Assembly (NCBI GenBank): GCA_036873755.1
Contig: JAVTVY010018777.1
Coordinates: forward strand, 1 to 64,000
Direction: 5' to 3'
Length of the DNA: 64,000 bases
From: Hanleya hanleyi
Taxonomy: Eukaryota; Mollusca; Polyplacophora; Lepidopleurida; Hanleyidae
The translations under genes were made by a program, and so were the position numbers. The notes under the pieces are model-generated. The model was not told the DNA's origin. It worked only from the letters and a program-made list of their open reading frames with translations, and did no database searches. Below, one piece after another: positions 11,326-23,437 of the stretch (position 1 is its first letter; every line of letters starts with the position of its first letter).

Positions 11326-11327
11326 GG

Positions 11328-13104
11328 ACGATTGACGCACAGTTGATTTGATGGCGTCATCATGATATATAGATATCAGTAACACTTACCAGTTGTGAAT
11401 TTGGACCAACTGGCTATAATGGCTGTACCGACACAATGAGATATGAAAACAAGCAACAATTTTATACGAAACAGTTTTAAATGCAAGTTCAATTTTGTGT
11501 TGGTTTTATAGAATTTTTGTTACATTCAAACTAGCTGAAAAAAATGTACTTTACCAGCAAGACAAATGCTCCACAGCGGTGGCCGTCTTGTTGCGATGCC
11601 GACTGGATAGTGAAATCTTCCTCCCATTCAAGCAGTTCCCCGAGTGTCTCGGCACACAGCCGCATGTATGTCCTGGAGAAGATATATAAAGTGTGAACGC
11701 GACGTTAAACATTAATTCTATCTCTTCTGGTCATCCGAATCCCATAAAGTGTCGCAACAGAAACTCGGCCAGTTCGCCGATCTATTGTCACGAACACATA
11801 CGTTTTGGATATGGAGAACGACAAAACTGCGCGTCGGTCATGTTGGACCCTGGCATCCGCAAAGAAGGCCATTCTTGTTGACAAGTGGTTTCTGATCAGC
11901 AAGACTCGTGACGTTATGCGCTGTGTCAGAGTCTTCTTCGCACAACGCATTATTACGCATTCAACATATTGACTCGGTGGATTTCCTTGTTCTTACGTGG
12001 ATCCACCCCGTTGATGATCGCAAAAGACAAAAATAATGAATGACAATATGGACACCTTTTGCTCATAATTGGTCTGACTGGAGTGATCCAAAGTATTTTA
12101 GCTCAGTACATTTCGGCCTGTGTCATTGTCATTTCGACAATCAAATATTTATCGATACTACGATTTAAGTTAAAATGAAGATAATAAATAAAAAATATCT
12201 ATGTTCACATTCGGGTGATCTATTATTTACAGATGTGCATATTCACATATGTTGTAAAAAAAACGCTGAGTTTGTCTTGTGCAATTTGCCAATTTTGTGA
12301 CGATGTCGAAGTTTTTTTGACTCACTTGAAAACAAGGGTTTTCTATTGATTTTAAAATATTTTCATTGAAGTCAGATCCTTTATTTAATATATGTCATAA
12401 TGTCACTGAGGTTTCGTTGAATTTGTTTTTCAAATCTATAATGTACATGTACACAATGATAACTTAAAGTATTACCAACATGTTAACCAAAGTAGCTTAT
12501 TGTTTACATTAACGATGATTGATACAGAAATGGGAGAAGTTAAAAGTATATAAGATGGTGCATATAGGTAAAAGCTAGTTCAATAACAAACCGGTGCTGA
12601 TAGGACGATTCACACACAGTCGAGTTGAAGGCATCATCACGGTATATAGATATCAGTAACACTTACCAGTTATGAATTTGGACCAACTGGCTATAATGGC
12701 TGTACAGACACAATGAGATATGAAAACAAGCAACAATTTTATACGAAACAGTTTTAAATGCAATTTCAATTTTGTGTTGGTTTTATAGAATTTTTGTTAC
12801 ATTCAAACTAGCTGAAAAAAGGTGTACTTTACCAGCAAGACAAATGCTCCACAGCGGTGGCCGTCTTGTTGCGATGCCGATTGGATAGTGAAATCTTCCT
12901 CCCATTCAAGCAGTTCCCCGAGTGTCTCGGCACACAGCCGCATGTATGTCCTGGAGAAGATATATGAAGTATGAACCTACAATTTTTAAATGTGAAACTT
13001 TCACTCATTTCAACATCTTGAATAGTCTACAATTATATGACTAGATTTGATCAACAGATTGATGTTGTGTTTTATTGGTAGCCTATTTACGTTTGCAACC
13101 AACG
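11328..13104. repeat. 2-kb repeat unit, second tandem copy
   Basis: A near-identical copy of 9,320 onward. It ends inside the LINE RNase H sequence at GAGGCTGATAGAATA, where block C (13,110 onward) takes over. Confidence 0.9.
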
Positions 13105-13109
13105 TGAGG

Positions 13110-14470
13110 CTGATAGAATAAAATGATTTTTTACAGTGAATAGTACACAAAGCAAAATTATAAAATAAATTACACACCAAGGTTAAAACATCGGTCAACA
13201 CATTTCTATTTTTCGGTCGAAACGATCCATGTTTGGCTTTAAAATAATTTTATGGAGTAATAATTATCGCATGCTTCCATATCTTTATTGTGCGTCGGAT
13301 ATTAAATCGATGTGAGAGATCATTGAATTTGATATTAAAAATTTATATAGATAAATGAAACGTTTTCTTTCAATTGGATCAAGGAAACATCAGATGATGG
13401 ATATATCGGTTAAACGTTGAATAACATGTTAGACATCTTTCGAAGCTAAAAGCGGTCAATTTAAAGGCAAGAAAACACGGACATATACAAACCGAGACCC
13501 CTTCGAGATTATTGATCAATTTCGTACCCATCTCGAAAACCGGGACTTTTCGGTCGAGATAGAACCGGGAGATGTCGCCAGGGGTCCCGGTTCTGTGCTC
13601 CCAGTTTCAGCCGAGAAATTTCTCGATCCATATCGAAGGCATCGAGAAAGTGCCTGGATTAACGGGACGTGACCCCTAAGATTGTAAGCTATGTTGTTTA
13701 TCGGGCGAATACATTGGAAGATCTTTTAGTCGGGTGAGGGAGGATACATCTTGAGTTATTTGAGAGAAATCGGTTTGTTGCATAAGTTTTAATGTGTGTA
13801 TGTTTTAATGCGTTGAATTACTAAGTTATTGGCTTGAGTACATAGAATTTTGTTTGATCGTCGCTATATAGCTGACACATTGCTGAACGCGACATCAAAC
13901 CTTAATTCTCTCTCTATCTCCAATTACTGCCGTGATGCCACATACACTATTACAAGTGTGTGTGGGGTAGTAAGTTGAGCAAAATCCAGATATGCATTTG
14001 TGGTTACCTTGTTGTGTAGTTAAATTGAGCTCGTGAAAAAATACTAATTCAATGGATTCTGCTAGGACAAAGCAAGCCCTGTTTTTAGTTGAACTAAGGA
14101 TTAATTTGGCAGTGCCCCCCTTTAAGATCTGCATAAACCAGCTTATTACTCTTGAAGACATATACTGCAAACACAAAGTGATTTCCTTCATGGCTTATGC
14201 ATGTGGAGCCACCATCTTTAAGTCGAACAAGAAAAATTGAAAACTAAGCAGGGATTTGAATCTTGAATCAGGAGGACTGTATAGAGACATTGAATGGCGC
14301 TCACATGTTTTGATATTTTTGTTCAGTGTGACAAATAATGAAATTGGACAACCAACAGGTCTTGCTGATGCTCACTAGATCTTCTACAATGAAATTTTCT
14401 CTTTTTATTTTGATCATAGAGTTGGGAAGTTTACTCATTATAATATCTGTAAATTGGTTCAACATAAAAG
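13110..14470. repeat. Segmental duplication block C, copy 1
   Basis: Matches 24,918-26,830 in the same orientation. It contains an A/T-rich part (13,120-13,380), a short self-complementary region rich in TCGAGA/TCTCGA (13,490-13,670), a LINE 3' end (13,676-13,918) and an unassigned region. In copy 2 a Naiad end (26,106-26,599) lies between 14,230- and 14,281-equivalent positions, where about 50 bp of this copy are missing. Confidence 0.85.
13676..13918 (+). mobile_element. LINE 3' end, last codons plus tail
   Basis: Starts near the C-terminal codons (DFKIV-like), runs through LREIGLLHKF and a tail of TATATAGCTGACACATTGCTG and GCGACATCAAACC into a CT tract. 5' truncated. Confidence 0.75.
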
Positions 14471-15379
14471 TGGAGAGTGGTTTTATGGTAGGAACTTGTT
14501 GAACAGTAGCAGTAAGCCATTCCTTTTCTGCGGAAACATTTCGCTCAATTTGTTTCATTTCGTGCATTTTGATGCATTTCTGCGTTGTTTCTAAGCTGAA
14601 GCAATTCCAGATGACAATTCAAAATAATGTGGATACTTGTATTTTTGCTGCAGTGAATGTAGATTGCTTTCCAGCTCTTCTAGCTGTGACAGAGGTGGAG
14701 GGTTTGCTGATGAAGCTGGTTTACTACATTAGACCTTATCGTCCAACTTTCCATAGCATTTTGTAGTTTCGTCTTTTCATATCACCTGCTCCACCGCCGA
14801 CTTCACTGGTGACACCTGGTTTCTTGCCAAATTGCCGCGGTCGGAAGATTAGTATATTGACGAAGATATCGTGTGTAACAGTTCCATCTCTCACGTATGT
14901 GACTGTGCAATGAGCCAGTTACTTTAGACTAATGTGTCCAGAACTCAGGATTGAATCAAAATCAATTGAGGGGCATTCTGTTAGTTGTTGGCATTTTCAA
15001 TGAACATTAGGCTGTCAAATATCCAGGGGCGAAAGGTATGGGTATTGGCATGGAACTCGTCTGACACTGTTCAATCATATGCAAATATTATTGCTACGAT
15101 ATCGCAACATTATGAACCTTTATAGCATGACCGATCTACCCTCGAATGCACTGCCTGTGAATATACACTGCATATGAGATCGTTCAACGCGCCAGCAAGG
15201 CGGGCTAAATAAGTCGGCCATGACTAAATCAGTATATCTTCGATGCTCATTGTAAAACGTTATTAATAGATAAGTTCTATGACATTCATAGACTTGCTCG
15301 TGTTGGTGATAGTCCAGGTGTTGTAGAAGCTCATCATCATCCTTGAGAACAGCCTCGCAAGATGTAACTATGCTCAAGC

Positions 15380-15380
<1 letters not shown>
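14230..15380. other. No recognisable gene
   Basis: Open frames are present on the minus strand (14,567-14,301, with KMHEMKQIERNVSAEKEW) and part of it recurs near 26,640-26,830, but no known domain is visible. From 14,800 to 15,380 I see nothing beyond a long (CT)n tract at about 15,379-15,416, the end marker of a LINE-type tail and the start of block B copy 2. Confidence 0.4.
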
Positions 15381-15416
<36 letters not shown>

Positions 15417-15424
<8 letters not shown>

Positions 15425-16110
15425 TTAAATATTGTAAGGCATTCTTCTTGTCAAGCAGCTACTTTATATGATCTTTTTAATAAGAAGATTGTATCTTCGG
15501 TTATTTTAGAAAAATCGATTTGTTGTATAAATTGCAATGTATGTACATGATTGTAGTGTGTTGTTTTGCCTAATTCTCTCTCATTGTGTATTTTAAGATT
15601 GTAAGGCATTCTTTTTATCAAGCAGCTACTTATTCGGATGAAAGAAAATTGTATTTTAGGTTATTTTAGAGAATCGGTTTGTTGTATATATTGCAATAAT
15701 GTATGTACATGTGTTGGAGTGTGGTTTTCCCTAATTCTCTCTCTCAGTGTATATTTAAATATTGTAAGGGATTCTTTTTATCAATCAGCTACTTTATAGG
15801 ATCTTTTTAATCGGGTGAAAGGAGGTTGTATAAATTGCAAAGTTTGTGGTGTGTTGTTTTGCTTAATTCTCTCTCAGTGTATATTTCAAAATTGTAATGG
15901 ATTTTTTTATCAAGCAGCTATTTTAGGTTATTTGAGAGAAATCAGTTTGTTGTATAAATTTTTATGTATGTACATGTTTTTGATGCGTTGTCTTGATTAC
16001 TTCTCGATTCGCTGTGTTATTAACTTCTTTTAGTTGGAATACTTAGAATTTAATCGTTGCTATATAGCTGAAATATGGCTGAACGCGACTTTAATTCTTA
16101 ATTCTCTCTC
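15417..16110 (+). repeat. Tandem array built from LINE 3' ends, copy 2
   Basis: Same order of units as 7,187-7,915, with GTGTATATTT-like starts at about 15,417, 15,588, 15,748 and 15,880. One unit is shortened (GGAGGTTGTATAAATTGC) relative to copy 1, where the two parts are separated by about 45 bp. Confidence 0.85.
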
Positions 16111-18417
16111 TCTCCCTTGTGAACTTAGATACAAGTGGTTATAATGGCTGCATCAACACAATGAGATATAGAAAGAATCAATCAAATTCGTATAGATTTA
16201 TAAGAAATTTGTTAGAACTAGCTGAAAAATATGAATGTATCCGTATATAAGCCTGCACCAAAATCGAAATACAAAAGAAATATAGACATTCGCACACCAG
16301 TACACACCCCAACCCACTAATACACAGGCCATATTGCTATAAGTAATTTTAAAAAATCACTGGGTCCTCGCTTTTTTATGTTTCACAGGGATTCGGTGGA
16401 AAAAATTAAGCCTGTACCAAAATCGAAATGCAAAATAAATATAGGCATTCACACACCACCTTTGCCCTGGTATGCCCATATCGCTATACCGCGCCCTGCC
16501 TTTTTTATTTTCACAGGAGCTCGATGGGAAAAAACTAAGCCTGCGTCAAAATCGAAATACAAATGCAATATAGCCATTCACACACCAGTATCTCCTCCGC
16601 TGGTACACAGGCCATATTGATATGCCGAGACCCTGTGATATTAAAAAAAGCGGGAGCCCAGTCAATTTTTTTAATAATTGTACATTTTGTTTTAAGTGCA
16701 CATTCGCGGAATTTCGGTTCTGAAAAGGACAATTTTGGGGAATTGGTTTTCCTTCACATATGCCGGCGAAGCAGGTGAAAGGTAATCCCAGCTCCCGTGA
16801 CGGCTATAGCGTACCAAATTCCTTCGTAAAAACGGCGATGGTGTTGCTGGGCATCACGGGTTTGCCTGGGGTCACACAAGAATTGATAATAGACCGTCTA
16901 AACGCCTTCATGAAGGCCTAAAACATCCAATGTAAATGTCTGGATAACCTCTTCCCGCCCTGAACGAAGTTCCAAGTCTTCGTACATGGACATCAATATC
17001 GCTCTGTACGCGCGAGGACAGTCTACTACCTCTACCATTCACCGCCAAGCATCAATATTCCGCATGTCTTCCATGTTCGCATTAGATTGAATGATGGCTG
17101 CTTGATCCAGCTAACCTTTTTATCGCATTTGCAGGGATTCTGGCGTTAGCCAATCAAATTCAAGCAGTATGTGTGTTTAATTAATTAATTTTGTGACTAT
17201 GCCGAAGTTTTTTTGACGCACTTGAAAACTAGGGTTTCTATTGATTTGAAAATATTTTCTTGGAAGTCAGATCCTTTATTTAATACATGTCATAATGTCA
17301 CTGAGGTTTTTTTAAATTTGTTTTTCAAATCTATAATGTACATGTAATGATAACATAAAGTTTTTCCAACATGTTAACCAAAGTAGCTTATTGTTTACAT
17401 TAACGACGATTGATACAGAAATGGGAGAAGTTAAAACTATTTAAGATGGTACATATTGGTGAACGGTAGTTCAATAACAAATCGGTGCTGATAGGACGAC
17501 GGACGCACAGTTGATTTGATGGCGTCATCATGATATATAGATATCAGTAACACTCACCAGTTGTGAATTTGGACCAACTGGCTATAATGGCTGTACCGAC
17601 ACAATGAGATATGAAAACAAGCAACAATTTTATACGAAACAGTTTTAAATGCAAGTTCAATTTTGTGTTGGTTTTATAGAATTTTTGTTACATTCAAACT
17701 AGCTGAAAAATGTACTTTACCAGCAAGACAAATGCTCCACAGCGGTGGCCGTCTTGTTGCGATGCCGACTGGATAGTGAAATCTTCCTCCTATTCAAGCA
17801 GTTCCCCGAGTGTCTCGGCACACAGCCGCATGTATGTCCTGGAGAAGATATATAAAGTGTGAACGCGACGTTAAACATTAATTCTATCTCTTCTGGTCAT
17901 CCGAGTCTCATAAGGTGTCGCAACAGAAACTCGGCCAGTTCGCCGATCTATTGTCACGAACACATACGTTTTGGATATGGAGAACGACAAAACTGCGCGT
18001 CGGTCATGTTGGACCCTGGCATCCGCAAGGAGGGCCATTCTTGTTGACAAGTGGTTTCTGATCAGCAAGACTCGTGACGTTATGCGTTGTGTCAGATTCT
18101 TCTTCGCACAACGCATTATTACGCATTCAACATATTGACTCGGTGGATTTCCTTGTTCTTACGTGGATCCACCCCGTTGATGATCGCAAAAGACAAAAAA
18201 ATTGAATGACAATATGGACACCTTTTGCTAATAATTGGTCTGACTGGAGTGATCCAAAGTATTTTAGCTCAGTACATTTCGGCCCGTGTCATTGTCATTT
18301 CGACAATCAAATATTTATCGATACTACGATTTAAGTTAAAATGAAGATAATAAATAAAAAATATCTATGTTCACATTCGGGTGATCTATTATTTACAGAT
18401 GTGCATATTCACATATG

Positions 18418-18612
18418 CCGTCATCATTGAAAACTGTTGATCGCTTCTCTCTTGCAGGAAACAAGCTTATGTTTATGTATACTATGATTGTCTTTTTGAA
18501 TTTGGTGATAATACTGTTATATGGAATATGAAATAGGTCTTTGGATTATGGACGCGGATATTCTCTAATGGACGACGGCTGGATTATGAATGACGGACTA
18601 GACGCTTGTAAT
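18418..18612 (+). mobile_element. Naiad-type PLE 3' end (195 bp, 5'-truncated)
   Basis: Starts at CCGTCATCATTGAAAACTG and ends at GACGCTTGTAAT. The two sister copies (near 10,245 and 12,245) read CACATATG directly followed by TTGTAAAA, so the insertion is exactly delimited, with no obvious target duplication beyond one ambiguous T. The same 3' terminus is shared by six other fragments in the window and follows the coding end of the RT piece at 51,166-51,555. Confidence 0.85.
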
Positions 18613-19369
18613 TGTAAAAAAAAAACGCTGAGTTTGTCTTGTGCAATTTGCCAATTTTGTGACGATGTCGAAGTTTTTTTGACTCACTTGAAAACAAGGG
18701 TTTTCTATTGATTTTAAAATATTTTCATTGAAGTCAGATCCTTTATTTAATATATGTCATAATGTCACTGAGATTTTGTTGAGTTTGTTTTTCAAATCTA
18801 TAATGTACATGTACACAATGATAACTTAAAGTATTACCAACATGTTAACCAAAGTAGCTTATTGTTTACATTAACGACGATTGATACAGAAATGGGAGAA
18901 GTTAAAAGTATGTAAGATGGTGCATATAGGTAAAAGTTAGTTCAATAACAAACCGGTGCTGAAAGGACGATTCACACACAGTCGAGTTGAAGGCATCATC
19001 ACGGTATATAGATATCAGTAACACTTACCTGTTGTGAATTTGGACCAACTGGCTATAATGGCTGTACCGACACAATGAGATACGGAAACAAGCAACAATT
19101 TTATACGAAACAGTTTTAATTACAAATTCAATTTTGTGTATGTTTTGTAGAATTGTTGTTGCATTCAAACTAGCTGAAAAAAATGTGCTTTACCAGCAAG
19201 ACAAATGCTCCACAGCGGTGACCATCTTCTTGCGATGACGACTGGAGAGTGAAATCCTCCTCCTATTCAGGGAGTTTCCCCGAGTTTCTCGGCACACAGC
19301 CGCATGTACGTCCTGGAGAGAATATATGAAGTATGAACCTACAATTTTTAAATGTGAAACTTTCACTCA

Positions 19370-19474
19370 TCCCAACATCTTGAATAGTCTACAATTATAT
19401 GACTAGATTTGATCAACAGACTGATGTTGTGTTTTATTGGTTGCCTATTTACGTTTGCAACCAAAGTGAGGCTG
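19370..19474 (+). mobile_element. LINE RNase H fragment, left half
   Basis: Same piece as 10,979-11,100 (FDQQTDVVFYWLPIYVCNQ). It is split by the inverted-repeat element and resumes at 22,508. Confidence 0.8.
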
Positions 19475-19906
19475 CCCTCACGGAAATAGGGCGCATTTAA
19501 GGCGCAAATAGGGCGCATGAATTGAGACAGCCAGGGTGCAGTTGGGGCGCGCGCCCTATTTGCGCCCCCAATTATGCCATTAGACTCAATATGGCTAGGG
19601 CGCAAATTAGGGCGCGTTCCAAATATGTTAATTGCGCCTTATATGCGCCCTATTAGAGAATAGGGCGCAGTTGGGGCGCAGTCTTAGGGCGCAGATAAGG
19701 CGCAGTTGGGGCACAGAAAAGGCGCAGTTGGGGCGCGATTAGGGCGCCCTCTCAGAATAATAACATGAATGTTGTACTGATAGGGCGCAGTTAGGGCACA
19801 ATTAGGGCGCAGTTGGGGAACAGAACAGTATACATGTACATAAATTGAAGATAATAGGTGAAAGATGATTATTGGCATCTAGCTAAATCTAAGGATCTAC
19901 ATGTAC

Positions 19907-20004
19907 ACTGTTATATGGAAATGGAATAGGTCTTTGGAGATGGACGCGGATATTCTCTAATGGACGACGGCTGGATTATGAATGACGGACTAGACGCTTG
20001 TAAT
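19907..20004 (+). mobile_element. Naiad-type PLE 3' end (98 bp) nested in the inverted-repeat element
   Basis: Begins at ACTGTTATATGG and ends at the common 3' terminus GACGCTTGTAAT. It is the shortest of the Naiad ends in the window. Confidence 0.8.
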
Positions 20005-20842
20005 CTGACACTTTTGCTCACTTTTTCTTGAATTTTTTTCTTCAAATTACTTCTACACACATCTGAAACCCTTTACATTATCCACTATCCACAAAACAGA
20101 GATAATTACTCACCAAAATCTTGTTAAATGGGCATGAAATCTTCAAATTCAAAATGGTTCTTTGAAAACCAATATGTCTGCCTGTCTTTTGTTAATATCA
20201 GCCAATAATATAAAGGTCATGTGACAGTTTTGACTAATCAGATAACATGCTATTGTGCAGTTATTAGGGCAAAGATAGGGCGCAGTTGGGGGGCAATTAG
20301 GGCGCACTCTGAGAATAATAACATGAATGATGTACATGTACTGGTTGAGCGCAGATTAGAAGCAATTTCTTTTTCAAGTATTTTTTTTATTTTTATTGAA
20401 ATAATGTTATTAAAATTAAGTATGAAAGTCCAAATTTCACATTAATGAATTTATAGCAGACAGTCTGAATTTTTGGGAAAAACTTTTTTTATTAAGACAT
20501 GCATGCACATGTCTTTAAAATGACACACATTTGTGAATATGTGATTACTAGCTAAATGAATGTTGGTGAAAATACGAAGCTGCGCATCTGAAACCCCTCG
20601 GCTCTGGGCGCCAGCCATTCATAATGCATTCAATTTAAAACAAGACTTCAGGAACACCAAGCAGTCAAGTAACAAATATACAGATTATGAAAAATTTTGC
20701 CATTAGAAATGGCCTCAAACGTTTCCGTCCAATCAGAGAAACCGGTATTCATTACATAAGTCTGTTGATGCATCGATGATGTATACCAAATTTTACATCG
20801 AAGATTTGAAAATTATCTGAGATAGAGATCCCTAATGATTTC

Positions 20843-22040
20843 GCATAAATTAAAGATGGCCGCCCATCCTTCCCACCACTCAGAGAAACTGATGTGGTTA
20901 TTCATTGCAAGTCTCTTGATACATCGATTCTGTATACCAAGTTTCATATAGAACACTGAAATGGCATCAAAGATAAACATCATTAAAGATTTTGCATAAA
21001 TTAAAGATGGCCACCAAGGTTTCTGCCCAAGCAGAAAAACCAGAACTGTCTATTGATACATCGATGATGTATACCAAATTTTACATTGAGCACTTGAACC
21101 GTATCAGAGATATAGATCATTAATGATTTCGCATAAATTAAAGATGGCCGCCCATCCTTCCCGCCACTCAGAGGAACCGATGTGGTTATTCATTGCAAGT
21201 CTCTTGATACATCGATGCTGGATACCAAGTTTCATATAGAACACTGAAATGGTATCAAAGATATATATCATTGAAGATTTTGCATAAATTAAAGATGGCC
21301 GCCAAGGTTCCGACAAAACAGAAACGCCAGAACTGTCATTTATCATAAGTCTATTGATGCTTCGATGATATATACCAAATTTTACATCGAGCACTCGAAC
21401 AGTATCAGAGATAGAGATCATTAATGATTTTGCATAAATTAAAGATGGCCGCCCATCCTTCCCGCCACTCAGAGGAACTGATGTGGCTATACATTGCAGA
21501 TCTCTTGATACATCCATGCTGAATATCAAGTTTCGTATAGAACACTTGAATGGTATCAGAGATATATATCATTGAAGATTTTGCATAAATTAAAGATGGC
21601 CGCCAAGGTTTTCACCGAATCAGGGAAACTGGTTTGGTCATTTCTTTGAAGTTTCTTGATGCATCGATGATCTATACCAAGTTTCACACTGAACAGAGAA
21701 ATGGTACCTAAGATACACAAGATTAATGATTTCGCATAAATTAAATATGGCCGCCAAAGTTTCCAACCAATCAGGTACAGATTCAATAGGGTTCTGGGGC
21801 ATGAGCATATGGATGTGCAGTGCAAGTTTGGGGTGCCTAGGGCAAGTCGTTCTAAAGATATCTTGGTAACAAGAAAGCTGTGATGGTTTCGCATAAATTA
21901 AAGATGGCCGCCAAAGTTTCTAACCAATCAGGTCCAGATTCAATAGGGTTCTGGGTCACAAGCATAAGGATGTGCACTGCAAGTTTGGTGTGCCTAGGGT
22001 AAGTCGTTCTGAAGATATCTTGGTAACGAGAAAGGTGTGA
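20843..22040. repeat. Array of eight ~150-bp units inside the inverted-repeat element
   Basis: The word GCATAAATTAAAGATGGCC, or a close variant, starts units at 20,843, 20,994, 21,131, 21,282, 21,432, 21,583, 21,734 and 21,891 (spacing mostly 150-151). Each unit continues with a CCAATCAG/CACTCAGAG box, a TTGATACATCGATGATGTA-like segment and ATACCAAGTTTCATAT. Alternate units are more alike, suggesting growth by doubling of a 300-bp dimer. Confidence 0.9.
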
Positions 22041-22507
22041 CGGACAGACGGACGGACGGACAGACGTACAAGACGACGACAATACCCTTCGGCCAAATTT
22101 TGGCCGAGGGGTAAAAAGTCCAGAAGGCACAAGTATACATGTAGGGTTCATTCTGAATTTTAGATAAAATGGTTATATCCAGAGGGCGCATTTAGGGCGC
22201 AGTCTGAGTTCTCGAGAAAGTAGTTATGTCCACAGGGAGCAGATAGGGCGCAATCTGAAGTTTGGAGAAAACATCTATGTCCACAGGGCGCAAGTAGGGC
22301 GCAGTCTGAATATCAACGAAAATTTCAAACTAAATAAGGCGCAGTTAGGGCGCGCGCCCCATCTCTAGCTTCTAGGGCGCATTCCTGAAGGGTGCAATTA
22401 GGGCGCAGCAGGGTGGATGGGATGAAGAAATAGGGCGCAATTAGGGCGCAGTAGATAGACAAGGCGCAAGTAGGGCGCAATTGGCGCGCGCCCTATTTCC
22501 GTGAGGG

Positions 22508-22727
22508 TGATAGAATGGCTAAGGCAGCCCTGGATATTGAGACTGAATCTGTTGGAATCCCCTATAGCGATTTCGTATCTTCTAACTGTACTTATGTGAG
22601 AAAACCGTTTCAATCTTTATGGGATGCTGTGAATAATAACAAACTTCATTAGTTCAAAAAAATGTAAACAGAGACGTTTTGATCAAGCCATGATCAGGCT
22701 TATAGAACGTATAGATTTTAAGATTGT
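22508..22727 (+). mobile_element. LINE RNase H fragment, right half
   Basis: Resumes at TGATAGAATGGCTAAGGCAG, immediately after the inverted-repeat element, and ends like 11,325 in the 2-kb unit. A further truncated unit (GACGATTCACGCACAG) follows from 22,732 to about 23,090. Confidence 0.8.
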
Positions 22728-23257
22728 TAGGACGATTCACGCACAGTTGATTTGATGGCGTCATCATGATATATAGATATCAGTAACACTTACCAGTTGT
22801 GAATTTGGACCAACTGGCTATAATGGCTCTACCGACACAATGAGATATGAAAACAAGCAACAATTTTAAATGCAAGTTCAATTTTGTGTAGGGTTTATAG
22901 AAATTTTGTTACTGTCAAACTAGCTGAAAAAATGTGCTTTACCAGCAAGACAAATGCTCCACAGCGGTGGCCATCTTGTTGCGATGACGACTGGAGAGTG
23001 AAATCCTGCTATTCAGGGAGTTCCTCGAGTGTCTCGGCACACACCCCCATGTATGTCCTGAAGAAAATATATGAAGTGTGAACCTAAAATTTTTACATCC
23101 ATTCTGGAACCAGAAAAAGATATACATGAAAATGACAGGAAATTTTGTAATGAAGATGAAAGGTTATACACCCACAAACAGCTTGTTTTCTCACTTATGC
23201 CCATATCACTATACCGCGCCCCTCTTTTCAATTTCACAGGTGCTTGATGAAAAAAAG

Positions 23258-23437
23258 GAAGGAGGATTGCATCTTGGCATATTTGAGAGAAATCGGTTTG
23301 TTGCATAAGTTTTAATATGTGTGTGTTTTGGTGCGTTGGACTACTAAGCTATTGGCCCGAGTGCTTAGAATTTTGATTGATCGTCGCTATATAGCTGAAG
23401 TATTGCTGAACGCGACATTAAACCATAATTCTCTCTA
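23258..23437 (+). mobile_element. LINE 3' end, last codons plus tail
   Basis: Last codons (LREIGLLHKF), TAAGTTTTAATATGTGTG, GCTGAAGTATTGCTGAACGCG and a short CT tract. 5' truncated. Confidence 0.75.

Larger units (their letters stand above)
9320..11327. repeat. 2,008-bp repeat unit, first tandem copy
   Basis: The unit starts at GACGATTGACGCACAGTTG and is repeated directly from 11,328 to about 13,104; corresponding landmarks (for example 9,685 and 11,693) are exactly 2,008 bp apart. Related units are at 17,497-22,727 (interrupted) and 22,732-23,090 (truncated). Within the unit, a section resembling the beginning (10,600-10,960) repeats the 9,330-9,680 sequence, so it has internal repetition. 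Its end carries a LINE RNase H piece (10,979-11,325). Confidence 0.9.
7165..11330. repeat. Segmental duplication block B, copy 1
   Basis: This stretch corresponds to 15,385-22,730. After removal of a 3,033-bp element and a 195-bp Naiad end from the second copy, the two lengths agree to within about 60 bp. It includes the LINE-end tandem array, an unassigned region at 7,920-9,320 and one 2,008-bp unit. Confidence 0.9.
19475..22507. mobile_element. 3,033-bp non-autonomous DNA element with inverted termini and GGGCGCA arrays
   Basis: The ends are perfect inverted repeats: CCCTCACGGAAATAGGGCGC at the left and its reverse complement at the right. Sister copies at 11,096 and 13,100 read GAGGCTGATAG without it; here the target is GAGGCTG…TGATAG, giving a 2-bp TG duplication. 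Both subterminal regions are packed with direct and inverted GGGCGCA/GCGCCCT words, often spaced as GGGCGCAATTAGGGCGCAG (19,485-19,830; 20,260-20,310; 22,180-22,500). The interior holds a Naiad end (19,907-20,004), an array of about 150-bp units (20,843-22,040) and a GACGGACGGACGGACAG tract before CCAAATTTTGG. No transposase frame is visible. Superfamily unknown: 2-bp duplications occur in several cut-and-paste groups. Confidence 0.85.
15385..22730. repeat. Segmental duplication block B, copy 2 (with two insertions)
   Basis: Repeats 7,165-11,330 in order: LINE-end tandem array, the AAAATCGAAAT repeat region, the exon-like segment at 16,920-17,115, then one 2-kb unit from 17,497. It is interrupted by a Naiad 3' end at 18,418-18,612 and by an inverted-repeat DNA element at 19,475-22,507, both absent from the sister copies. 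Confidence 0.9.

Noticed and set aside
15379..15416. Long CT tract as an independent microsatellite locus
   Set aside because: CT tracts in this window almost always mark the end of a LINE-type tail, so it is better read as the remnant of such a tail at the start of block B copy 2.
21104..21894. Long minus-strand frames of 141 and 112 codons
   Set aside because: They lie inside the 150-bp tandem array. A unit of 150-151 bp without stops in one frame gives long open frames by repetition alone.
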